A stretch of DNA of 64,000 nt from Lactobacillus equicursoris DSM 19284 = JCM 14600 = CIP 110162. Its GTDB lineage: Bacteria; Bacillota; Bacilli; Lactobacillales; Lactobacillaceae. The stretch is taken from positions 55,742 to 119,741 of the forward strand of contig NZ_AZDU01000002.1 in the NCBI RefSeq assembly GCF_001434815.1. Direction: 5' to 3'. Positions within the stretch are counted from its first letter, which is position 1. Each line of letters opens with the position of its first letter. The position numbers were made by a program, and so were the translations under genes. Below, one piece after another: positions 9,753-17,483 of the stretch. Under the pieces are notes generated by a model that was not told where the DNA came from, ran no database searches, and worked only from the letters and a program-made list of their open reading frames with translations.

Positions 9753-10775
9753 CTAAAAGTCCACCTGGTGCTCTTTTAAAAACTTTTCCTTCCAGGCTCG
9801 GTCGTGGTGCTTAAACCAGTACTCCCGCTTCATGGCCAGCTTCTTGTCGGCAAATTCCTCGTGGTAAATCATCTTGACGGGGCGTCTACTCTTGGTGTAC
9901 TTAGCTCCTTTTCCGGAATTATGCATCTCCAGGCGGTGCTTTAAATCGTTAGTGTAGCCGCCGTAAAAGGTCCCATCAGCGCAAAGGAGGACATAAAAGT
10001 AGTGCTTTTCCTCTTTACTTGGGATCCGCGCTTCCAAGATTTCCCTAATTTGTGGGGTATTTTCGCCATTTGCTTCATGGACTTCAATGGCGTCGTGCAA
10101 GACTAGGCCGTCGGCCTTACCGCTTCTGACTGCTTCAACGATCACCAAGTTGGCCTCTTGTCCTCGTCTTGACACAAAGGGCTGGACGCTTTTAACTGGC
10201 AAATCATGCTTCATGCCGTAGGCAATGATTTCTCCCAGTCGCTCTGGCCGGTGGACCATGAACATCTTCCCTTTCATTTTTAGCAGGCCTGACGCAACCT
10301 CGATGATCTCTTCTAAGTTAATCTCCAGCTCATGGCGGGCAATGGCTTTAGAGCGGTCAGGGTTCAGCAGGTGGCCTTCTGGTGCCTTAAAGTATGGCGG
10401 GTTAACAACCACGACGTCATAGCTGTCTTTTTTTAAAAATTTACCCGCTTCCTTGACATTGCCCTGGTAGACCTTGATCCGGTTTTCAAAATGGTTCAGC
10501 TCAATTGACCGCTCAGCCTTTGAGACAATCTCTGGCTGCAATTCAACGTCATCATAGTGGGCCCGGTTAAAGGCAGCCATGTATAGGCTAGCTGCTCCGT
10601 TGCCGCTGCAGAGCTCGACCACTTTGGAGCGGTCCTTGATCGCCTGTTTAGCCCAATAAGCCATGAGCAGGGTGTCTAAAGAAAAAGCAAAAGAATGCTC
10701 ATCTTGGATGATTTTCAGCTGGTCCCCCAGCATGTAGTCAATTCGCTCTCCGTCTTTCAGTTCTACCATATTCAC
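9753..10775 (-). CDS. Fusion: tRNA1(Val) adenine methyltransferase-like + GIY-YIG nuclease domain
   Basis: Two domains are joined in one frame. Residues 1-250 form a class I SAM-dependent methyltransferase of the TrmN6/COG4123 type: motif I is VVELCSGNG (52-60) and the N6-adenine motif NPPY is at 125-128. Residues 258-335 form a GIY-YIG domain of the YazA/YhbQ kind ([17 protein letters not shown], then [16 protein letters not shown]). In many Firmicutes these are two adjacent genes, so this is probably a fusion through loss of the intervening stop. The start is GTG at 10775, with ATG at 10769 as an alternative. The methyltransferase half likely modifies A37 of tRNA; the nuclease half has no established role. 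Confidence 0.88.
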   Translation of the reverse strand: MNMVELKDGERIDYMLGDQLKIIQDEHSFAFSLDTLLMAYWAKQAIKDRSKVVELCSGNGAASLYMAAFNRAHYDDVELQPEIVSKAERSIELNHFENRIKVYQGNVKEAGKFLKKDSYDVVVVNPPYFKAPEGHLLNPDRSKAIARHELEINLEEIIEVASGLLKMKGKMFMVHRPERLGEIIAYGMKHDLPVKSVQPFVSRRGQEANLVIVEAVRSGKADGLVLHDAIEVHEANGENTPQIREILEARIPSKEEKHYFYVLLCADGTFYGGYTNDLKHRLEMHNSGKGAKYTKSRRPVKMIYHEEFADKKLAMKREYWFKHHDRAWKEKFLKEHQVDF

Positions 10776-10814
10776 TCGTCTTTCTTCTAATTTTCTGCTA
10801 GTACCTTCAATATT

Positions 10815-10843
10815 CTTAGCTCTGATTTCAAGTGTGATATAAT
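10815..10843 (+). promoter_or_regulatory. Candidate promoter for the plsC-like gene
   Basis: A perfect TATAAT (10838-10843) lies 28 bases before the ATG, with GGAGG between them. The -35 (TTAGCT-like) is weak. Confidence 0.45.
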
Positions 10844-10870
10844 AATTTTACTACATTCGGAGGTCACTTT

Positions 10871-11485
10871 ATGCTTTATCGTATTTTTCGGCCAATTGCC
10901 CGCTTCATCGTCTGGGTCTTAAATGGCCACCTGCATGTCCACCATAAAGACCGCATCCCGGACGGCACCTACATCATGGTCGCCCCGCACCGGACCTGGT
11001 GGGAGCCAATCTTGTTTGCCCTGGCGGCTAGCCCAGATGAATTCATGTTTATGGCCAAGCAGGAACTTTTTAAAAATCCGATCCTGCGCTGGATCTTAAA
11101 TAACGCCCACGCTTTTCCAGTTAACCGGGAACACCCCGGTCCATCTGTAATCAAAATCCCAGTCAAAGGGCTGAAGTCAGAAGGCTTGTCCTTAATCATG
11201 TTTCCATCCGGAACCAGACACTCAGCTTCCTTAAAGTCCGGCTCTTTAGTCATCGCCAGAATGTCCGGCAGACCCCTTTTGCCAGTCGTTTACCAAGGCC
11301 CCATCACCTTTAAGGGTGTCCTCTTGAGAAAGGGTCTAGAAGTCAACTTCGGCGACCCCATCTACATCGACCGCAAGACCAAATTGACGCCGGAAATAGA
11401 AGCCAAGTATAACCAAGAACTAGAAGATGCTTGGCAAAAACTGGACAACGAGCTAGACCCAAGCTTCCACTACGAAGCCAAATAA
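10871..11485 (+). CDS. 1-acyl-glycerol-3-phosphate acyltransferase family protein (PlsC-like)
   Basis: Membrane-associated acyltransferase of phospholipid synthesis, which would add the sn-2 acyl chain to lysophosphatidic acid. The N-terminal 20 residues are hydrophobic. The acyltransferase motif I appears as PHRTWWEP, i.e. His40 and Glu45 (HX4E) where the family has HX4D; motif III is FPSGTRHS instead of the usual FPEGTRS. Motif IV (LPVVYQGP) is present. It is 204 residues, normal for short PlsC proteins. GGAGG precedes the ATG. It is a single-gene unit ending in a bidirectional terminator shared with asd. Substrate is inferred from the family. Confidence 0.87.
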   Translation: MLYRIFRPIARFIVWVLNGHLHVHHKDRIPDGTYIMVAPHRTWWEPILFALAASPDEFMFMAKQELFKNPILRWILNNAHAFPVNREHPGPSVIKIPVKGLKSEGLSLIMFPSGTRHSASLKSGSLVIARMSGRPLLPVVYQGPITFKGVLLRKGLEVNFGDPIYIDRKTKLTPEIEAKYNQELEDAWQKLDNELDPSFHYEAK

Positions 11486-11490
11486 AAATC

Positions 11491-11524
11491 AAAAAGGATT
11501 GAAGTTAGCCTTCAATCCTTTTTT
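11491..11524. terminator. Bidirectional terminator between plsC-like gene and asd
   Basis: GGATTGAAG (11496-11504), five-base loop, CTTCAATCC (11510-11518), with six T after it on the plus strand and five T on the minus strand. It serves the convergent genes. Confidence 0.9.
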
Positions 11525-11538
11525 CTATCTATTTTTTC

Positions 11539-12528
11539 TTACTCAGCGTGATCCAGCAGGTATTCCATGATCTGGACAGCGTTAGTAGCAGCACCCTTGC
11601 GGATTTGGTCCCCGGTGCACCAGAGGGTCAAGCCGTTTTCGTTGATCAGGTCCTGGCGAATGCGGCCTACTTGGACAAAGTCGTGGTCGGAATTTTCAAG
11701 CGGCATTGGCGTATGGTCCACTACCAAGTGGTCCCCTGCAAAGGCAGCGATTGCCTTCTTGGCGTCCTCTACGCTCACGTGGTCTTCAGTTACCACCGTA
11801 GCACTGATCGAGTGGGACCGGTAAACTGGCACTCTAACGCAGGTACAAGTGACCTTCAAGTCTGGCAGGTGCAGGATCTTACGGCCCTCGTTTTGCATCT
11901 TCATTTCTTCAGTCGTGTAGCCATTTTCCAGTTCGCTGCCGATATCCGCAATCACGTTAAAGGCAATCTGAGCTGGGAAAACATTAGGAGTGACTGCCTC
12001 GCCCTTGGCCAAGGCGTCAACTTCTTCTTCCAGTTCCTTGATCCCGTTCATGCCGGCACCGGACACGGCTTGGTAGGTGCAGGCATTAATGGCCACGATC
12101 TTGGACAGCTTGGCGATTGGGGCCAGGGCCATCAAGGTAATGGCAGTTGAGCAGTTCGGGTTGACAATCACACCGTGGTGGGCCAAGGCATCTTCACCGT
12201 TGATTTCAGGCACAACCAGCGGCACGCCTTCTTCTTGGCGGAAAGCTGAGCTGTTGTCGATGTAAACGGCACCGCTTTTTTCCACCATTGGCCGGTAGGT
12301 CTTAGACAGGCTGTTAGAAACGGCACCCAGGACAAAGTCTAAGCCGTTCAAGCGCTCTTGGCTGACCACTTCTACCGTCAATTCTTGGTCTTTAAAAGGA
12401 ATCTTCTTGCCTTCAGAGCGCTTTGAAGCAAAAACTCTAATTTCATCAGCAGGAATCTGTCTTTCTGCAATACATTCCAGCATTTGCCGGCCAACGGCAC
12501 CAGTTGCACCTAAAATACCAATCTTCAT
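11539..12528 (-). CDS. asd: Aspartate-semialdehyde dehydrogenase
   Basis: Reduces aspartyl phosphate to aspartate semialdehyde with NADPH, the second step toward lysine/diaminopimelate, threonine and methionine. The Rossmann motif is GATGAVG (7-13), the catalytic Cys is Cys126 in NPNCSTA, and YQAVSGAGMNG follows. At 329 residues it is of the expected length. It is the last gene of a hom-aspartokinase-asd cluster, 9 bases after the kinase, and ends at a bidirectional terminator. Confidence 0.97.
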   Translation of the reverse strand: MKIGILGATGAVGRQMLECIAERQIPADEIRVFASKRSEGKKIPFKDQELTVEVVSQERLNGLDFVLGAVSNSLSKTYRPMVEKSGAVYIDNSSAFRQEEGVPLVVPEINGEDALAHHGVIVNPNCSTAITLMALAPIAKLSKIVAINACTYQAVSGAGMNGIKELEEEVDALAKGEAVTPNVFPAQIAFNVIADIGSELENGYTTEEMKMQNEGRKILHLPDLKVTCTCVRVPVYRSHSISATVVTEDHVSVEDAKKAIAAFAGDHLVVDHTPMPLENSDHDFVQVGRIRQDLINENGLTLWCTGDQIRKGAATNAVQIMEYLLDHAE

Positions 12529-12537
12529 TTCGATTAA

Positions 12538-13878
12538 TTAACGCTTTCTATTTTCTTCACTAATAAATTGTTGATAAATGGCTTGAATCGCCTTGCCAAA
12601 GTCCTTGTTTTCGACCCCAATCACGATGCTTTGCTCGTCGCAGGCCTGGCTAAGGGTCCGGATGTTGATCTGCTGGTCACCTAGAACCGACAAGAGCTTG
12701 CCGGACATCCCCGGCACCCGCCGCATGGCCCGGCCGACCACCGCCAGCATGGCTAAGTGGCTTTCGACTTGCACGTCGTCAAAGTGGAGCTCTTTTTTCA
12801 GCTCAGAAATGATCTCGTAGAGCTTTTTCTCAATGGTCTTGCTTTGAACCACGATAGAAAAAGTATCAACGGTCACCGGCACGCTTTCAATTGACACCTG
12901 GTATTTTTCAAAAATGGACAGGGCCTTTCTTAAAAAGCCGGCCTCAGCAGAGGCATGTGACTGAACCAAGGTGATCACCGTAAAGTCCCGCTTGCCCGTG
13001 ATCCCGGTAATGATGTGCGGCGGGTCTTCTTGGTCTAAGTCGCTGCAGTCATTCATGATCATCGTGCCCGGTTTCTCCGGGTGGTTGGTGTTTCTCACAT
13101 TAATGGGGATGTTCTTTTCCCTAACCGGGAAAACCGCATCGTCGTGTAAGACATTGGCCCCCATGTAGCTCATCTGCCGGAGCTCACTGTAGGTAATGCG
13201 GGGAATTTGGACGGGATTTTTCACCAAGCGGGGATCCGCTACGTAAAAGCCAGAGATATCGGTCCAGTTTTCATAGACGTCGGCGTCAAAGGCGTTGGCA
13301 ACCACCGACCCGGTAATGTCGGACCCGCCCCGGCTCATGACCTTGATCACGCCATTTGGCAGGGCCCCGTAAAAGCCAGGAATCACCGTCAAGCGCCCCG
13401 GCGTCACCTTGGCGGTTAAAAGCTCGCGGGTCTTGTCCAGGTTGATTGTGCCATCATAGTTAAAGCGGATCACCTGGCTGGCGTCGACGAAGTCAGCGCC
13501 AAGGTATTCAGCTAGGCACAGGGCAGTCAAATATTCGCCCCGCGAAACCAGGTAGTCGACGTTGAGGTCTTGGTCAATATTGCGCTTGATTTGGGCAAAT
13601 TCACTGGCGAGATCAATGGACAGGCCCAGACTGTCCTTGATTTCCGTATATTTTTCATTAATCAAGGCAAAAATTGACTCGTATGATACCCCGTAATTGA
13701 TGTGAGCCGCGCACAAGTAGAGCAGGTCTGTCACCTTGTGGTCGTCTTTGCCGCTCTTGCCGCAGGCACTGGTGACGACAAACTTGCGGCTGGGGTCGCT
13801 GGTCACGATCTTTTTGACTTTTTGAAACTGTTCACTGTTGGCAACTGAAGAGCCGCCAAATTTTACAACTTTAATCAT
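12538..13878 (-). CDS. Aspartokinase with C-terminal ACT domains
   Basis: Phosphorylates aspartate, opening the aspartate-family pathway. The N-terminal kinase domain starts VVKFGGSSVA; SRGGSDITGS is the substrate-site segment; two ACT domains follow from about residue 300 (VITLVQSHASAEAGF and LAMLAVVGRAMRRVPG), indicating allosteric control by an end-product amino acid. The length (446 residues) fits the single-chain group represented by B. subtilis YclM/ThrD rather than the alpha/beta LysC group. I chose the ATG at 13878, preceded by AGGGA, over an in-frame TTG at 13884. It overlaps the end of hom by 8 bases, so the two are translationally coupled. Confidence 0.93.
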   Translation of the reverse strand: MIKVVKFGGSSVANSEQFQKVKKIVTSDPSRKFVVTSACGKSGKDDHKVTDLLYLCAAHINYGVSYESIFALINEKYTEIKDSLGLSIDLASEFAQIKRNIDQDLNVDYLVSRGEYLTALCLAEYLGADFVDASQVIRFNYDGTINLDKTRELLTAKVTPGRLTVIPGFYGALPNGVIKVMSRGGSDITGSVVANAFDADVYENWTDISGFYVADPRLVKNPVQIPRITYSELRQMSYMGANVLHDDAVFPVREKNIPINVRNTNHPEKPGTMIMNDCSDLDQEDPPHIITGITGKRDFTVITLVQSHASAEAGFLRKALSIFEKYQVSIESVPVTVDTFSIVVQSKTIEKKLYEIISELKKELHFDDVQVESHLAMLAVVGRAMRRVPGMSGKLLSVLGDQQINIRTLSQACDEQSIVIGVENKDFGKAIQAIYQQFISEENRKR

Positions 13879-15016
13879 CTTCAATCCCTGCTAAGAAAAG
13901 GTCCTCATCTTTTGCTGCCTTAAGCAATTGACCAATCTCGTCAATCGTTAAAGGCTTGGTAACAATCGCATCGTCGCTGACTTTTTCCTGTGTAACACTA
14001 GCAAAAACCGAAATTTTCTGACTGCGAACGTAAAAAGTCTGCTTATCTCCTGCTTGATTTTCTGCTGGCTCAAAGGCCGCAACTGGCGAATTAGCCTCTA
14101 AGATATCAAGCAAATCCTGCACAGCCGCATGAGCCGTTGGGAAAGAACCCGCGCCTTGCCCAACAAAGGCTGCTGGACCAAGGCTCTTAGACCAGGTCTT
14201 GCCCGCATTGAAATTTAAGCTGACGCTGCCCAGCAGGCTGTCTGCTTTGACCATGACTGGCAGAACTTGGAGACTGACGCCCTCAGCTGTTTTTCTGCCT
14301 TGACCGATTAACTTGATCGTCCGGCCCTGCCCTTTGGCAAAGGCAAAATCCTCCTTGGTCAAGTGGCGGATGCCAAAAGTTGGCACCTCTTTTGGGTCAA
14401 CCGCCTGGTCAAAGGCAGTCAAGGCTGACAAGACTACCTTGTAGCAGACGTCATGGCCGTCAATGTCATCGCTTGGGTCGCTTTCGGCATAGCCGAGTTC
14501 TTGCGCCTTTTTCAGGCATTCAGCAAAGCCGGCACCCTTTTGCTCCATTTGGGACAAGATGTAGTTGCTGGTGCCGTTCAAGATGCCTTGGAAGGCTTCT
14601 ACTGGCTCAAGGCGCTTGATCCGCTCTAAATTGGCAATCCAAGGGATGCCCCCGCCCACGCAGGCTTCATAGCCAATGGTCAGGTCTTTTTGCCTGGCCA
14701 GGTCAAACAGTTCACTGGCAAAAGTCGCTAGCATCTTCTTATTGGCCGTTACCACATGCTTGCCCTTTTCCAGAGCCTTTTTGGCATATTCATGAGCAGG
14801 TTCCAGCCCCCCAATGCACTCACAGACAATTGAAATTTCAGGGTCATTTAAAATTTCATTAATATCAGTCGTGCAGCGGTCATCTACCGCTTTTTCTGGC
14901 CGGTGAATCAAAACGCGCTTCACATGCAGCTGCTTTAAAAGGGGCGTCTTCGCCTCATCAATCAGCTTGATCATGCCGCCGCCAACAACACCCCAGCCTA
15001 ATACCGCAATTTCCAT
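13871..15016 (-). CDS. hom: Homoserine dehydrogenase
   Basis: Reduces aspartate semialdehyde to homoserine. The NAD(P) motif is GWGVVGGG at the N-terminus; the catalytic-domain segments GILNGTSNYIL and LGYAESDPSDDIDGHDVCYKV are characteristic. The ATG at 15016 is chosen because AGGAGG lies six bases upstream and a strong promoter (-10 at 15068-15073) would start transcription near 15060, leaving no room for the in-frame upstream codon at 15058. The resulting 381 residues are slightly shorter than proteins carrying a full C-terminal ACT domain; the tail after about residue 320 is short, so feedback control by threonine is uncertain. First gene of the hom-aspartokinase-asd operon. Confidence 0.95.
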   Translation of the reverse strand: MEIAVLGWGVVGGGMIKLIDEAKTPLLKQLHVKRVLIHRPEKAVDDRCTTDINEILNDPEISIVCECIGGLEPAHEYAKKALEKGKHVVTANKKMLATFASELFDLARQKDLTIGYEACVGGGIPWIANLERIKRLEPVEAFQGILNGTSNYILSQMEQKGAGFAECLKKAQELGYAESDPSDDIDGHDVCYKVVLSALTAFDQAVDPKEVPTFGIRHLTKEDFAFAKGQGRTIKLIGQGRKTAEGVSLQVLPVMVKADSLLGSVSLNFNAGKTWSKSLGPAAFVGQGAGSFPTAHAAVQDLLDILEANSPVAAFEPAENQAGDKQTFYVRSQKISVFASVTQEKVSDDAIVTKPLTIDEIGQLLKAAKDEDLFLAGIEDD

Positions 15017-15067
15017 TTCCGCCTCCTGTGTTTCTCTATCAGGGACACTTGTTTTCAAGATAAAAAC

Positions 15068-15096
15068 ATAGTATCATTCTTAACAGGATCTGACAA
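15068..15096 (-). promoter_or_regulatory. Promoter of hom-aspartokinase-asd operon
   Basis: On the minus strand TTGTCA (15091-15096), a 17-base spacer and TACTAT (15068-15073). Predicted leader of about 45 bases, too short for a lysine riboswitch or T-box. Confidence 0.72.
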
Positions 15097-15150
15097 GGGC
15101 AATTGCCTGTTTTTATTAAACAAAAATTAAAGAGAAATGTCGAGGAAAAA

Positions 15151-15588
15151 GTGGTGGCAGATTACTTATACGTTCATAAAAAAATTCTTCCAGACTACCT
15201 GGAAAAGGTCATCCGAGCTCGCGAGCTGCTGGAGGGCAAGGAAGCAGCCACGGTTACAGAAGCTGCTGAAAGAGTCGGCATCTCCCGCAACACTTATTAC
15301 CGCTACAAAGACTATGTCTTCCGGCCCAAAGAGATGACGACAAGCCACCAGGCAGTTTTTTCCATTCTGCTGTCGGATGAGCCAGGAGCACTTGCCTCGG
15401 TCATCACCTGCATCACCAATCAAGGGGCTTCAATTTTGACCATTTCCCAAGCCATCCCCCTCCAGCACCAGGCCAGCGTCTTAATGTCTTTAGACCTCAG
15501 CCAAATGGAAGCTAGTCTAGAAAAATTAACCGCTGATTTGAAAAGGCTCAAGGTAGTCAAAAACCTGCAATTAGCAGGGATTGAGTAG
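15151..15588 (+). CDS. ACT domain-containing protein with N-terminal helix-turn-helix (PheB/UPF0735-like)
   Basis: A small two-part protein. The first 65 residues contain a helix-turn-helix-like stretch ([25 protein letters not shown]), and the rest is an ACT domain ([31 protein letters not shown]). This architecture matches the UPF0735/PheB family, so an amino-acid-responsive regulator is a reasonable inference. Start: a GTG at 15151 (or the adjacent GTG at 15154) follows GAGG closely; an in-frame TTG at 15103 has no ribosome site. It diverges from hom, with 134 bases between the starts; CTGACA (15090) and TATTAA (15114) form a weak possible promoter. The pairing suggests it may sense an aspartate-family amino acid. 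Confidence 0.82.
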   Translation: MVADYLYVHKKILPDYLEKVIRARELLEGKEAATVTEAAERVGISRNTYYRYKDYVFRPKEMTTSHQAVFSILLSDEPGALASVITCITNQGASILTISQAIPLQHQASVLMSLDLSQMEASLEKLTADLKRLKVVKNLQLAGIE

Positions 15589-15640
15589 AAAAGCACAAAG
15601 CACAAAACATCAAACAATCCAAAAGTTAAAAGAAAAAAGA

Positions 15641-15671
15641 AATGTCTTGGAATCAATCCAAGACATTTTTT
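15641..15671. terminator. Bidirectional terminator between ACT protein gene and ABC exporter
   Basis: AATGTCTTGGA (15641-15651), five-base loop, TCCAAGACATT (15657-15667) with T-runs on the plus side and an A-rich flank (T on the minus strand) on the other. It serves the convergent genes. Confidence 0.9.
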
Positions 15672-15683
15672 GTATCTATTTTA

Positions 15684-17483
15684 TTACAGGTCACGGTTTT
15701 GCTGCAAGGTGTATAGGTCGTAGTAGTAGCCCTTTTGCGCCAGCAATTCTTCGTGAGTCCCGTGTTCAACGATCCGCCCCTTGTCTAAGACAATGATCTG
15801 GTCAGCATCGGCAATCGTTGACAGGCGGTGAGCAATGGCCAAGGTCGTCCGGCCTTTGCGCAACTTTTTCAGCCCTTCTTGAATCAGGCTTTCGGTTTCC
15901 GTGTCAACATTAGCCGTCGCTTCATCCAGGATCAGGATCTTGGGGTCAGTAACCAAAGTTCTGGCAAAAGAAATCAGCTGCTTTTCCCCGCTGGAGAATT
16001 CGCTGCCGCCTTCAATCACCTTAGCATGGTACTTGCCAGGCAGTTTTTCGATAAAGCGGTCAGCTTGGACCGTTTCCGCCGCCCTTTTAATGGCTGCATC
16101 TGAAATCTGGTCATTATAAAGGCGGATGTTAGAAGCAACATCCCCGTAGAACATGAAGGGTTCCTGCAAGACCAGACCGAGCTTTTTCCGGAGCTCTTCT
16201 TTGCTAAAGTCCCGAATGTCGTGTCCATCCAGCAGGATCTCGCCGTCATGGAACTCGTAAAAGCGCATCATGACGTTGATAATGGAGCTTTTGCCTGAGC
16301 CCGTGTGACCAACGATGCCTAGGGTTTGCCCTGGCAAAAGGGTGAAGGAAACGTCGTGCAGGACGTCGTGCTTGCCATCATAAGAGAAAGATACGTGCTT
16401 AAATTCGATCTTCCCTTCGGTAATCTTGGCGTCCTCTTTGCCCCTTTGCTCTGGCTCATATTCTTCTTGGTCCAGAATCTTAAAAATCCGCTTGCCGGCG
16501 ACAATCCCATCGGTAAAAAATGTCAGCGAGTTCATCATGTCTGACAAGGGATTAAAGAAGTTCTGGATATAATTGGAGAAGGCATAGATAACCCCGGCTG
16601 GCACAAAGGTTTGCCGGAGCGGGTAGCCAAACCAGACTAACACGGCTACCAAGGCCAGCGAGTACAATAGCCCGGTAAAAGGTGATAGCAAGAGACCATT
16701 GGTCGTAATCAGCTTAAAGCGGGTCTGCATCTGCTGGTTGTTAATTTTTTCAAATTCTTGGTTGATCCGCTTTTCCTGACGGAACTGCTGGATGACCGAA
16801 ATCCCGGCAATGCTTTCCTCCAGCTTGGTGTTGATCAAGGAGTTGCGTGCCCGGTATTCGTGGTAGGTCTTAGAGTTGATCCGGTTATACAGCCAAATAG
16901 CAAAAATGATGACCGGTACAAAAAAGAAAACAATCGTTGCCGCAACTGGATCCGCCATGTACATGGCAATCAAGGCCGTGATTATGGACACAATCCCCAG
17001 CATGAAGGCCGAAAAGACCTGCATAAAGGTGCTAAGAGTCATGGTGTCATTGGTCACTCTAGACAAAATCGAACCGGCTGGAGTTTGGTCAAAGTACCGC
17101 ATCCCCAAGGTATGGATCTTATGGTAAAGTACCCGGCGGATTTTTTCCAGGGCCTTCTCCCCCGTCAAAGCGTAAAGATACTCATAAGTAAACTGGAAAA
17201 CCGCCTTAAATAAGATACCTAAGGCGTAAATCAAGGCTACATAGACCATGATCTGGAAGCTAACGTGGTCGCCTTTTAGATAGTGGTCCATATAGTACTG
17301 CAGCCAGGTTGGCAGCATCATGTTGATGGCAGAAACGATGATCATCCCGGCTAAGGCCGTTAACAGCTCTGCCTTAAAAAGCCAGATGAATTTCCAAAGC
17401 CGCTTTAGGATCCGCCACTGTTCTTTAACAGTGATCGTTTGATTCCAGACTGATTGGTATTCTTCTTGACTGTCGTTATTCAT
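15684..17483 (-). CDS. ABC exporter half-transporter, subunit B (canonical Walker B, variant signature)
   Basis: One half of a probable heterodimeric multidrug-type exporter. The N-terminal half carries six membrane helices; the nucleotide-binding domain has Walker A GHTGSGKSSI, a variant signature FSSGEKQ (SSGEK instead of LSGGQ) and Walker B ILILDEATANVD with the catalytic Glu. The partner gene upstream has the reverse pattern, as in BmrCD, LmrCD and TM287/288. The ATG at 17483 is chosen over an in-frame GTG at 17492; it overlaps the upstream gene by 8 bases. The protein is 599 residues. Substrate unknown; drugs, lipids or peptides are possible. Confidence 0.92.
   Translation of the reverse strand: MNNDSQEEYQSVWNQTITVKEQWRILKRLWKFIWLFKAELLTALAGMIIVSAINMMLPTWLQYYMDHYLKGDHVSFQIMVYVALIYALGILFKAVFQFTYEYLYALTGEKALEKIRRVLYHKIHTLGMRYFDQTPAGSILSRVTNDTMTLSTFMQVFSAFMLGIVSIITALIAMYMADPVAATIVFFFVPVIIFAIWLYNRINSKTYHEYRARNSLINTKLEESIAGISVIQQFRQEKRINQEFEKINNQQMQTRFKLITTNGLLLSPFTGLLYSLALVAVLVWFGYPLRQTFVPAGVIYAFSNYIQNFFNPLSDMMNSLTFFTDGIVAGKRIFKILDQEEYEPEQRGKEDAKITEGKIEFKHVSFSYDGKHDVLHDVSFTLLPGQTLGIVGHTGSGKSSIINVMMRFYEFHDGEILLDGHDIRDFSKEELRKKLGLVLQEPFMFYGDVASNIRLYNDQISDAAIKRAAETVQADRFIEKLPGKYHAKVIEGGSEFSSGEKQLISFARTLVTDPKILILDEATANVDTETESLIQEGLKKLRKGRTTLAIAHRLSTIADADQIIVLDKGRIVEHGTHEELLAQKGYYYDLYTLQQNRDL

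Noticed and set aside
9753..10775. GIY-YIG domain as a homing endonuclease or mobile intron remnant
   Set aside because: The domain is the short YazA/YhbQ type found in housekeeping contexts, and no intron or intein boundaries are present.
15017..15060. Lysine riboswitch before hom
   Set aside because: The predicted leader is about 45 bases, far shorter than the lysine riboswitch.
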